Below are positions 43,417 through 51,709 of a DNA stretch of 64,000 bases, piece by piece. Each line of letters begins with the position of its first letter. The stretch's first letter is position 1. Source of the stretch: Bradyrhizobium sp. CCH5-F6 (GTDB lineage Bacteria; Pseudomonadota; Alphaproteobacteria; Rhizobiales; Xanthobacteraceae); assembly GCF_001556045.1 (NCBI RefSeq), contig NZ_LSIC01000190.1, forward strand, positions 62,001 through 126,000, in the 5' to 3' direction. The position numbers and the translations under genes are program-made. A model generated the notes under the pieces. It did not search any database. It saw nothing but the letters and a program-made list of their open reading frames with translations, and had not been told where the DNA came from.

Positions 43417-44606
43417 CGACGATCCTCCTTCCAGCTCTTGTCTCGTTTGGCGCCGCCTGCCGCGGCGACCGTTTGCGCCTTCTTGAAGGTCAGCAGTGGT
43501 CGGAAGGTCGCCACCACACGCGCCAGCCCAAACTCCACGAGGTCGGCGATGACGCGCTCGATGCTCTTGTACGCATCTGGCGCTTCCTCCGCGAGCAGCC
43601 CGCGATCCCCACAGACGACGATGCCGCCGAAGGGATTGCGCTCCAGCCTTGCGATGTCGGACTTCTTGACCCGCACGCGACCGTGCATCGAGGCGCGATC
43701 GTACTTGCGGCCAGCTCCGTGCGCGAGCGATGCAAGTGCTTCGCTCGGCATGTCCCTCATCGGCTCGACCAGATAGGAGAGCGTTCCGCGCGATCCCGGC
43801 ACCGGCACCAGCCCGCGATCGGCGGCGGCTGCACCCTTGCGATGCAACGCCACGACATCGCCGACTGTGCTACGACGACACTCGACTATGTTGTGTGCGA
43901 GGTCGTTGACGAGACGCAAGCTGGCGCGCGCTGCCACGCCTGTCCGCTCCGCGATGATCCGACGATTGAGCTTTGCCCATTGCACGGCGTGATCGTGTGC
44001 CGCCAGATAGGCATGTCCTTCATCGCTTTCGACGGCGAGACTGCCATGGCCCTCACGCAGGGCCTGCTCCAGGATCGAAAAGCCAAGACCTCGGGAGCCG
44101 GAATGGACCAGGACATAGGCAAGGTTCCGGTCGAGGCCGGCTTGCGCGGCCACATCCGGCGCGAGGATTTCGTCGATGGCCTGGATCTCGCAGAAGTGGT
44201 TGCCGCCGCCGATGCTGCCGAGCGCGGCATCAAAGGTGGTGGCGCCAAGCCCGGCGTCAGCCAAGGTGCTTTCCACGTCGCCGTCCCAGGGCCGGTCGAG
44301 CGCCTGCATGCGTTCGGCAAGGTGATCGAGGCGCAGCTTGCGCGGCGCGACGTCCAGCGCGAACAGGCCCATGCCGCAGCCGATGTCGGAGCCGACAAGC
44401 TGCGGATGAATCCGGTCTGCCAGAATGGCGCAGCCGACGGGACCATATTTCCCGGGATGGAGATCGGGCATGGCGGCGAGAGCTTGGACCCCGGGGAGCC
44501 CAGCGACGTGTTCCAGTTGAAGTGTTGCGTTGCCTTCGATCCATGATCTGGACGAGGCGAAGATGTGGACCGGCGCGCGGCCGTCCACTTTGGCAGGAGT
44601 GCCCAT
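43413..44606 (-). CDS. rtcB: RNA ligase RtcB (PrfH-linked subtype)
   Basis: RtcB joins 2',3'-cyclic phosphate or 3'-phosphate and 5'-OH RNA ends using GTP and Mn2+. The 397-residue product has the metal ligands in SDIGCGMGL, GGGNHFCE and VHSGSRGLG. The segment ASLAHGAGRKYDR should hold the histidine that is guanylylated. The short form and its overlap with prfH mark the RtcB2 subtype, associated with repair of 16S rRNA cut by ribotoxins. ATG 44606 is used; in-frame extensions are possible but lack support. Confidence 0.93.
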   Translation of the reverse strand: MGTPAKVDGRAPVHIFASSRSWIEGNATLQLEHVAGLPGVQALAAMPDLHPGKYGPVGCAILADRIHPQLVGSDIGCGMGLFALDVAPRKLRLDHLAERMQALDRPWDGDVESTLADAGLGATTFDAALGSIGGGNHFCEIQAIDEILAPDVAAQAGLDRNLAYVLVHSGSRGLGFSILEQALREGHGSLAVESDEGHAYLAAHDHAVQWAKLNRRIIAERTGVAARASLRLVNDLAHNIVECRRSTVGDVVALHRKGAAAADRGLVPVPGSRGTLSYLVEPMRDMPSEALASLAHGAGRKYDRASMHGRVRVKKSDIARLERNPFGGIVVCGDRGLLAEEAPDAYKSIERVIADLVEFGLARVVATFRPLLTFKKAQTVAAAGGAKRDKSWKEDRR

Positions 44607-44986
44607 TGAAAAGCTTTCAGCAGATAGGGATCGTCGACACGCGCAAGGAATGCGCATGGTTTCCCTAACGGCGCGGCCAGCGCACGCGCAGTTTAGGCGA
44701 TGCCCTCGACGGGGCGGCGAGACATGATCGTCATCGAGCCTTCTCCCTGATGATCGCGCCAAAGGGCGCCTGATCGGGGAGACACATAGCGGCGAAATCG
44801 AAAAGCCGCAAGTCAGGCGCGATGGGCGCGCGCTTCCGACGCAGATGGGATCGATCGGGCCGGCAGGCCACACCGGCATTTTTGCACGTCGCGGCACAGG
44901 GAAGGCTGCTGACATTTAGAGGCACAGGGCCTATATCAACCCCGCCCGGCACGTCCGGGCTTTCTGCGTTTGACTGGATTTGAGAC
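44607..44986. other. Divergent intergenic region
   Basis: This 380-bp gap separates rtcB (minus) from sdhE (plus) and should hold both promoters. Open frames here have weak codon character. RtcB operons in other bacteria are often driven by sigma54 with RtcR, but no clear GG-N10-GC pair and no rtcR gene were seen. Confidence 0.35.
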
Positions 44987-45277
44987 ATGACGGGAACGAC
45001 ACGATCGAGCGACGGGCTGGACGATCGCCGCAAGCGGCTTCTGTTCCGCTGCTGGCACCGCGGCACGCGCGAGATGGACCTGATCCTCGGCCGCTTTGCG
45101 GATGCCGAGATCGGCAATCTGTCCGACGCCGAGCTCGACGAGCTCGAGCGGCTGCTCGAGGTCAACGATCCCGATCTCTATGCCGCCATCAGCGGCGACA
45201 AGGCGCTGCCCGCCGATGTTACCGGCGCGCTGTTCGCCCGCATCAAGGCGTTTCCGATCGCGGACCGTGACGCATGA
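44987..45277 (+). CDS. sdhE: FAD assembly factor SdhE
   Basis: SdhE promotes covalent attachment of FAD to succinate dehydrogenase SdhA. The 96-residue product has the essential RGxxE motif (RGTREMD, residues 25-31) and the acidic helical core (LSDAELDELERLLEVNDPDL). Its stop overlaps the mfd start in ATGA, so translation is coupled. The gene order sdhE-mfd is usual in alphaproteobacteria. Confidence 0.95.
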   Translation: MTGTTRSSDGLDDRRKRLLFRCWHRGTREMDLILGRFADAEIGNLSDAELDELERLLEVNDPDLYAAISGDKALPADVTGALFARIKAFPIADRDA

Positions 45278-48200
45278 AGCAGGGGATGAAATCTCCAGCC
45301 GAGCTGCTCACGCCCGGCCGCGCGCTGACGCTCGCCAATGTCGCGGAAGGCGCCGAGGGCCTCGTCGTCTCCGATCTCGCCCGCGCCATCGCGGCGCGGC
45401 CGAAGAAGCCGGCCGTCAGCCTCGCCGTGGTCTGCCGCGACGGCGGGCGCATGCAGCAGCTCGAGCGGGCACTTCAGTTCTTCGCGCCGGATCTGCCGGT
45501 GCTGACCTTTCCGGCCTGGGACTGCCAGCCCTATGACCGAGTCTCGCCGCATGGCGGCATTCTCGCGCAGCGCCTGACCACTTTGGCGCGCCTGGCTTCG
45601 CTCACCGGCAGCGACAAGCCACTGATCGTGCTGACGACCGTGAACGCGGTCGTGCAGCGCGTGCCCGCGCGCGAGCTCGTGGCGGCGCAGGCGCTGTCGG
45701 TTGCACCCGGCAACGTCGTGCCGATGGACACCATCGTGGCCTGGCTGGAGCACAATGGCTACAACCGCTCCTCGACCGTGCGCGAGCCCGGCGAATACGC
45801 CGTGCGCGGCGGCATCCTGGACCTTTTCCCGGCCGGCCTCGACCAGCCGGTGCGCTTCGATTTCTTCGGTGACAGCCTGGAATCGATCCGCACTTTCGAC
45901 GCCGAGACCCAGCGCACGCTGCTCGACATGCGCTCGCTCGACCTCGTGCCGGTCTCGGAATTTCAGCTCGTCACCGATACCATTCGCCGCTTCCGCATGG
46001 GCTATGTCGCCGAGTTCGGCGCGCCCGAGCGCGACGATGCGCTCTACGAGGCCGTCAGCGAAGGTCGCCGCCATCCCGGCATGGAGCACTGGCTGCCGCT
46101 GTTCCAGGACCGGATGGACACGCTGTTCGACTACCTGCAAGGGGCGGTCGTCGCGATCGAGCCGCAGGCCGAGGACGCCGTGCGCGAGCGCTTCAAGCAG
46201 ATCCTCGACTATTACGAGGCCCGGCGCGAGGCGATGGAGCATCCCGGCGGCGGCGCCATCTACAAGCCGTTGCCGCCTGACCGGCTCTATCTGACCGAGG
46301 AGGAGTGGGGCAAACGCCTCGGCGATATTCCGCTGGCACGGCTGACGCCGTTCTCCGTGCCGACCGACGGCACTGGTGTCGTCGATGCGGGCGCGCGCAA
46401 GGGCCGCGACTTCGCCCCGGAGCGCAACGACACAAATGTCAACGTGTTCGAGGCCGTCGTCGCGCACGTGATGGCCTTGCAGGCCCAGCGCAAGAAGGTC
46501 GTGATCGCGCTGTGGACTGAAGGCTCGCGCGACCGCATGACGTCGATGCTGCGCGACCACAAGCTGGCTCACACCACCAGCGTCAACAGCTGGCGGACGG
46601 TGCAGGCGACCCCGCGCAACGAGACCATGCTCGCCGTGCTCGGCCTGGAGAGCGGTTTCGAGACCGACGAGATCGCGCTCATCAGCGAGCAGGACATCCT
46701 CGGCGATCGCCTGGTGCGGCCGCGCAAGGCGAGCCGCAAGCTCGACAATTTCATCTCGGAGGTGACGAGCCTCACCGCCGGCGACATCGTCGTGCACGTC
46801 GATCACGGCATCGGCCGCTTCATCGGCCTCCAGACCCTCGACGTCGCCGGCGCGCCGCATGACTGTCTCGAGCTGCATTATGCCGCCGAGACCAAGCTGT
46901 TCCTGCCGGTCGAGAATATCGAACTGTTGTCGCGCTACGGCTCCGACCAGACCGATGTCGAGCTGGACCGTCTCGGCGGTTCGGGCTGGCAGACCCGCAA
47001 GGCGAAGCTGAAGAACCGCATCCGCGAGATCGCGGGCGAGCTGATCAAGATCGCCGCCGAACGCATGCTGCACGAGGCGCCGAAACTTCCGGTGCAGCAG
47101 GGCCTCTATGACGAGTTCTGCGCGCGCTTCCCCTATGACGAGACCGAGGACCAGCTCGGCGCGATCGAATCCACGCTGAAGGATCTCGAAAAGGGCCGGC
47201 CGATGGACCGGCTGATCTGCGGCGACGTCGGCTTCGGCAAGACCGAGGTGGCGCTGCGCGCCGCCTTCGCGGTTGCGCTCGACGGCAAGCAGGTTGCGGT
47301 CGTGGTGCCGACCACGCTGCTCGCGCGCCAGCACCACCGGACCTTCAGCGAGCGGTTCAAGGGCTTCCCTGTCAACGTCGCACAAGCCTCGCGCCTGATC
47401 CCCACCAAGCAGCTCAACGAGGTCAAGAAAGGGCTCGCTGACGGCTCCGTGGACATCGTCGTCGGCACCCATGCGCTGCTCGGCAAGGCGATCAAATTCC
47501 GCGACCTTGGCCTCCTCATCGTCGACGAGGAGCAGCATTTCGGCGTCAGCCACAAGGAGCGGCTGAAGGCGCTGCGCGCCGAGGTTCACGTGCTGACCTT
47601 GTCGGCAACGCCGATCCCGCGCACGCTGCAACTGGCGCTGACCGGCGTACGCGAGCTCTCGATCATCGCCTCGCCCCCGGTGGACCGGCTCGCGGTGCGC
47701 ACCTTCGTCGCTCCGCATGATCCCTTGATGATCCGCGAGGCGCTGCTGCGCGAGCGCTATCGCGGCGGCCAGGCCTTCTACGTGGTGCCGCGCATCGACT
47801 ATCTCGCCGAGGTCAAGGACTTCCTCGACAAGAACGTGCCGGAGATGAAGGTCGCGGTCGCGCACGGCCAGATGCCGCCCGCCGCGATCGAGGACATCAT
47901 GACCGCATTCTACGACGGCAAGTTCGACATCCTGCTGTCGACCACGATCGTGGAATCCGGCCTCGACATCCCCAACGCCAACACGCTGATCGTGCACCGC
48001 GCCGACATGTTCGGCCTCGCCCAGCTCTATCAGCTGCGCGGCCGCGTCGGCCGCTCCAAGCTGCGGGCCTATGCGCTGTTCACGCTGCCGGCGCAGCAGA
48101 AGATCACGACGCAGGCCGAACGCCGGCTCACCGTGCTGCAATCGCTGGAGACGCTGGGCGCCGGCTTCCAGCTCGCCTCGCACGACCTCGACATCCGCGG

Positions 48201-48792
48201 CGCCGGCAATCTGCTCGGCGAGGAGCAGTCCGGCCACATCAAGGAGGTCGGCTTCGAGCTCTATCAATCGATGCTGGAGGAGGCGATCGTCAACCTCAAG
48301 GCCGGCGTCTCCGAGCCCGCCGCCGACCGCTGGTCGCCGTCGATCACCATCGGCATGCCCGTGCTCATTCCGGAGGACTATGTCAGCGATCTCTCGGTGC
48401 GGCTGTCGCTGTACCGGCGCCTCGCCGATCTCGACACCGAGGAGGAGATCGAGAATTTCGGCGCCGAGATGCGCGACCGCTTCGGCGTGCTGCCCGACGA
48501 GGTGCGCTACCTGTTCAAGGTCGCCGCGATCAAGGCGTTCTGCCGCAGGGCGAACGTCGAGAAGATCGACGCCGGTCCGAAGGGCGCCGTCATCGTCTTC
48601 CGCGACAATTCCTTCGCCTATCCGGATCGCCTCGTGACCTTCATCCGCAGCTACGGCCAGGCCGCCAAGGTGCGGCCCGACATGAAGGTGGTGTTCCTGC
48701 AGGACTGGGAGACCCCGGAAGAGCGGCTTGCCGGAACGACCGAGATCATGCGGCAGCTGGCGCAGCTCGCGGAGAGCAAGAAGGCGGCGTAG
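45274..48792 (+). CDS. mfd: Transcription-repair coupling factor Mfd
   Basis: Mfd removes RNA polymerase stalled at lesions and recruits UvrA. The 1172-residue product has a UvrB-homology N terminus (about 20-350), a CarD-like polymerase-interaction domain (GDIVVHVDHGIGRFIGLQTL, about 506), and the translocase with GDVGFGKTE at about 650. It also has DEEQHFGVSH at about 751, SATPIPRTL, YQLRGRVGRS, and a TRCF C-terminal domain. All are intact and at normal spacing. The window also carries a divergent paralogue at 18004-21207. Confidence 0.98.
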   Translation: MKQGMKSPAELLTPGRALTLANVAEGAEGLVVSDLARAIAARPKKPAVSLAVVCRDGGRMQQLERALQFFAPDLPVLTFPAWDCQPYDRVSPHGGILAQRLTTLARLASLTGSDKPLIVLTTVNAVVQRVPARELVAAQALSVAPGNVVPMDTIVAWLEHNGYNRSSTVREPGEYAVRGGILDLFPAGLDQPVRFDFFGDSLESIRTFDAETQRTLLDMRSLDLVPVSEFQLVTDTIRRFRMGYVAEFGAPERDDALYEAVSEGRRHPGMEHWLPLFQDRMDTLFDYLQGAVVAIEPQAEDAVRERFKQILDYYEARREAMEHPGGGAIYKPLPPDRLYLTEEEWGKRLGDIPLARLTPFSVPTDGTGVVDAGARKGRDFAPERNDTNVNVFEAVVAHVMALQAQRKKVVIALWTEGSRDRMTSMLRDHKLAHTTSVNSWRTVQATPRNETMLAVLGLESGFETDEIALISEQDILGDRLVRPRKASRKLDNFISEVTSLTAGDIVVHVDHGIGRFIGLQTLDVAGAPHDCLELHYAAETKLFLPVENIELLSRYGSDQTDVELDRLGGSGWQTRKAKLKNRIREIAGELIKIAAERMLHEAPKLPVQQGLYDEFCARFPYDETEDQLGAIESTLKDLEKGRPMDRLICGDVGFGKTEVALRAAFAVALDGKQVAVVVPTTLLARQHHRTFSERFKGFPVNVAQASRLIPTKQLNEVKKGLADGSVDIVVGTHALLGKAIKFRDLGLLIVDEEQHFGVSHKERLKALRAEVHVLTLSATPIPRTLQLALTGVRELSIIASPPVDRLAVRTFVAPHDPLMIREALLRERYRGGQAFYVVPRIDYLAEVKDFLDKNVPEMKVAVAHGQMPPAAIEDIMTAFYDGKFDILLSTTIVESGLDIPNANTLIVHRADMFGLAQLYQLRGRVGRSKLRAYALFTLPAQQKITTQAERRLTVLQSLETLGAGFQLASHDLDIRGAGNLLGEEQSGHIKEVGFELYQSMLEEAIVNLKAGVSEPAADRWSPSITIGMPVLIPEDYVSDLSVRLSLYRRLADLDTEEEIENFGAEMRDRFGVLPDEVRYLFKVAAIKAFCRRANVEKIDAGPKGAVIVFRDNSFAYPDRLVTFIRSYGQAAKVRPDMKVVFLQDWETPEERLAGTTEIMRQLAQLAESKKAA

Positions 48793-48810
48793 GAAAGAAG
48801 CAAGATCTCG

Positions 48811-48899
48811 TGGGGTGGGCAAAGCGAGGCGTGCCCGCCGCTTTCGTCATCGTGGAAGGATGGTGGGCACGGCGCAGAAGCGCCTTAGGTCACCCAACG
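48811..48899. repeat. Intergenic palindromic repeat (GGTGGGCA type)
   Basis: GGTGGGCAAAGCGAGGCGTGCCCGCC and the later GGTGGGCACGGCGCAGAAGCG with CGCCTTAGGTCACCC-type arms form two imperfect hairpins. These are written here as arms GGTGGGCAAAGCG/CGTGCCCGCC and GGTGGGCAC/GTCACCC. It lies between the convergent mfd and GGDEF-like genes and resembles the element at 673-782 in layout. Confidence 0.6.
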
Positions 48900-48905
48900 A
48901 GAAAA

Positions 48906-50129
48906 CTACGACGCCGCCCGTGACGCATCCGCCGACAGCCGGGCCAGCAATGACCTTGCCGTATCCGATGGCGACAGCGAGTCCACGCTGACGACGGGAT
49001 CGCTGCGCATCTCGTGCTTGCCATTCGAGGTGTGCCGCATCACCGCCGACAAGCGCCGCGCGATCATGTGCGCTGTGCGGAAGTCGGTCTCCGCGAACAC
49101 GACGATGACTGAGCCGTCTTTCTGCGCGACGCCGAAATCCATCTGCCGCATCAGACGGCTCAGGATGCGCGCGGCGTCGAGCTGGGCGCGGGAATTGCCG
49201 GGATCGAAGGCGAAGCGCGCGACCGAGAGGCCGCCGCCGCGGGCCAGCGCCTGCTCGACTGCCTTGGCGAAGTCGCGGGCGAAGGCTTCCACCGTGAGCA
49301 GGCCGCTGCGCGGATCGAGCCAGCCGCCGGCATCGATCGAACGCAGCGTGCGGCTCAGCTGCGCTTCCATCGCGTGCTGGCGGATCAGCGGGAGCGCACT
49401 GGCGGCGACCTTGGCAGGCTCGCCCGGAATGAGCTCGAGATTGGGCAGGTCGTAACTCTGGGTGAGCTGATGCGCGGTGACGACGACAGGCAGGCTGCGG
49501 AAGCGGGTGTCCTCGGCGAGCACCGTCAGGAAGGCATCGGTGACGCGCGCGGTGAATCCTTCCGCGAGCACGACGCCGTCGAGATCGCGGGTGTTCAGAT
49601 GCTTCGCTGCGGCTTCGATCGAGAGCGCGCCGATGACGCCGACGCGTTCGCCGAGCGCCACCGAGAGTGCGGGATAGGCCGCGCCCCGGCCGATCAGGAG
49701 CACGGTGGCATCGCGGGCGGGATCGGCCTCCGGCAGCGCGACCTTCGCCTCCGGCAGCCGGCGCAGAACCGTTGCATGCAGTGTGCGCACGCGCAGCGCG
49801 GCGCGCAGCCGTGCGATCAGGCGGTCGGGATGGCCGCCGCGCGAGGAGAAGGGCAGGGCGTTGTGAGGCAGCGCGCCCGTTGCATCCAGGGCCACGAAGG
49901 GAAGGTAAGGCGATTGGCCGACGATCTTCTTCGCCAGGACCGCCATTTGCGGCTCGTGCCCGGCGGACACCGCAGCGAGAACCGCGGCGGGCTGCACCTC
50001 TTCGACCGCGCGCACCGCGCTGGCCCAATCGGTGTCGATGACGGGAAAAAGCCGGCCTTCGTCCAGCGCCGCAACGAAGGCGGGGCGCTCGGCGTCGGAC
50101 ACAAACAGGATCGGGCCCGCTTGGGACAT
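48906..50129 (-). CDS. Degenerate GGDEF protein with receiver-like domains
   Basis: The 407-residue product has two receiver-like regions (about 1-115 and 135-245) and a C-terminal domain with the diguanylate cyclase fold (DPRSGLLTVEAFARDFAKAV, 265 onward). The GGDEF signature position reads QKDGSVIVVFAE, so the active site is absent. It probably acts by binding or by protein contact rather than by making c-di-GMP. The receiver regions also lack an obvious phospho-Asp context, and I cannot rank them as functional. Confidence 0.7.
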   Translation of the reverse strand: MSQAGPILFVSDAERPAFVAALDEGRLFPVIDTDWASAVRAVEEVQPAAVLAAVSAGHEPQMAVLAKKIVGQSPYLPFVALDATGALPHNALPFSSRGGHPDRLIARLRAALRVRTLHATVLRRLPEAKVALPEADPARDATVLLIGRGAAYPALSVALGERVGVIGALSIEAAAKHLNTRDLDGVVLAEGFTARVTDAFLTVLAEDTRFRSLPVVVTAHQLTQSYDLPNLELIPGEPAKVAASALPLIRQHAMEAQLSRTLRSIDAGGWLDPRSGLLTVEAFARDFAKAVEQALARGGGLSVARFAFDPGNSRAQLDAARILSRLMRQMDFGVAQKDGSVIVVFAETDFRTAHMIARRLSAVMRHTSNGKHEMRSDPVVSVDSLSPSDTARSLLARLSADASRAAS

Positions 50130-50214
50130 CGAGAAACTCTGATCACGCGACAGATGCCGCGCAATCTAGTTTGGCCGCCTTAATGCGGCGTCAACGGAAC
50201 GGGTGAAACCGGCC

Positions 50215-51705
50215 CTAGATCGGCCCTGAGCGGTCGCGAAAAGCCTCGACCATCAGGGGGTTAAGCCCGAGCTCGCTGAGTGCCTCGCGGGCGCGGGCAT
50301 TGTCCTGGGCCCTTCCTGCCAGGCGGTGGCCGGAGAGGCGGTCGGGCAGTGCGGTGAGCAGGGCGCCCTGGCCGAGCCGGCGGGCCCATTCCTGCAGGTC
50401 GTTGGAAAGGAAGCGATAGCCGCCGACGGCCATGATGCCGGAGGGCGGCGCCGTGATGCAGATCGCGCCGCTCGGACGATCGAGCCGCGCCGCATAGCCG
50501 GTGTCGACATAGTCGCGCGGCGGCTGCGCCGTCAGCGTCTCGCCGACCGGCTGCGGTGGAGCGTAGGCTGCGATCGGCACCATCGGTCCGCGCAGGCCGA
50601 GCGTGCCCTTGGGCGTCAGCAGGATTTCGCCGGCAATGGAGGAGCCCGACTGCTCGCGCGGCGCGCCGTGAGGCCCGGGCATGACCGGCACCGGCATGCC
50701 GTCCTCGCCGCGGCGGGCGCCGAACAATCCGGCCTCGCCGAACAGATAGACGTCGGTCAGCGGCGCGTGCGGCGCGATCCAGGCATCGCTTGCCGTCACC
50801 TGCTCGGGCGCGCGCCACAGGCCGATGACGTTGCGCAAGGTGGGCATCCGCGCCGCGAGGTCGGAATCGCCGAGCCGCAGCGCGAGCTGCGCCGGCGCGA
50901 TCAGCACCTCGCATTCGTGCGCGTTGATCTGCTGCTCCAGCACCTCGTTCTCGAAGGGATGATGCAGCGCCAGCGTGCCGCCCGAGAGCAGCCACACCGC
51001 CAGCGAAGAGGCGAGGCCAGCGAACGACATCGGCGTGAACGCCGCCATCACGGTCGCGCCCTGCTTGATGTCGGCCTCCAGCGACATCGCGAGGCCGCCG
51101 GCGATCAGGCTGAAATGCGGTCGCGGCACCGGACGGAAGCCTTCCGCCGTGACGTCGAACGAGATCATCGCCGCCTTGCGGCCGTCCTGGATCACGGCGC
51201 GTGTGGTGCCGGGCGGGCGGGCGAGCACGTCGTCGAGCGAGGCCATGCCTTCCGGCAGGTCGGTGCCGAAGCCGCAGACGTGACGAATTGAGAAAGCCTC
51301 GGCGGCCGCATGCATCGCGAGGTCGGCATAGTTGACGCCGTCGACCGAGCTCACGGTGACAATGGCGCGCGCGGCGGTGCGGTTGAGGGCGGCGGTCAGT
51401 TCCGCGTGTCGCCAGAGCAGCGGCAGCACCGCGACCACGAGGCCGGCGAGCACCGTGAGCACGAACTCGACGGTGTTCGGCAGCTGGATCGCGATGACCG
51501 AATTGGCCGGCAGGCCCGATTCGACGAAATGCGCCGACAGCGCTTCGATGGCCGTATCGGCCTCGGCATAGCTCATGCGCCGCGGCTGGTGCCCGGTCAC
51601 ACGCGCCTTGTTGAGGGGATCGAGCAGGGCGACCGCGTGCGGCTGCCGTATCAGCGTGCGCTGAAACAGCGTGTCGAGCGTCGGCGATATGGCTGGCTGG
51701 TTCAC
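50215..51705 (-). CDS. Acyl-CoA synthetase/AMP-ligase-like protein, apparently inactive
   Basis: The 496-residue product follows the fold of adenylate-forming enzymes (SYAEADTAIEALSAHFVESG near the start; LPNTVEFVLTVLAGLV; VDTGYAARLDRPSGAI near the C terminus). The ATP-binding P-loop normally reading TSGTTGxPK is replaced by MISFDVTAEGFRPVPR. The Tyr-x-x-Thr-Glu motif reads YLFGEAGLFG, and the usual C-terminal catalytic lysine is not evident. It may bind an acyl or aryl substrate without activating it. Its start lies 4 nt after the stop of the upstream solute-binding protein gene, so the two are coupled. Confidence 0.75.
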   Translation of the reverse strand: MNQPAISPTLDTLFQRTLIRQPHAVALLDPLNKARVTGHQPRRMSYAEADTAIEALSAHFVESGLPANSVIAIQLPNTVEFVLTVLAGLVVAVLPLLWRHAELTAALNRTAARAIVTVSSVDGVNYADLAMHAAAEAFSIRHVCGFGTDLPEGMASLDDVLARPPGTTRAVIQDGRKAAMISFDVTAEGFRPVPRPHFSLIAGGLAMSLEADIKQGATVMAAFTPMSFAGLASSLAVWLLSGGTLALHHPFENEVLEQQINAHECEVLIAPAQLALRLGDSDLAARMPTLRNVIGLWRAPEQVTASDAWIAPHAPLTDVYLFGEAGLFGARRGEDGMPVPVMPGPHGAPREQSGSSIAGEILLTPKGTLGLRGPMVPIAAYAPPQPVGETLTAQPPRDYVDTGYAARLDRPSGAICITAPPSGIMAVGGYRFLSNDLQEWARRLGQGALLTALPDRLSGHRLAGRAQDNARAREALSELGLNPLMVEAFRDRSGPI

Positions 51706-51709
51706 GGCG

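Noticed and set aside
44731..45165. A 144-codon minus-strand frame over sdhE
   Set aside because: It begins with a run of Ser codons antisense to sdhE and has no ribosome-binding site or motif.
45178..48822. A 1214-codon open frame on the minus strand
   Set aside because: It is the antisense shadow of mfd. The high GC third positions of mfd keep the opposite frame open, and its translation has low-complexity Arg/Asp/Leu text without motifs.
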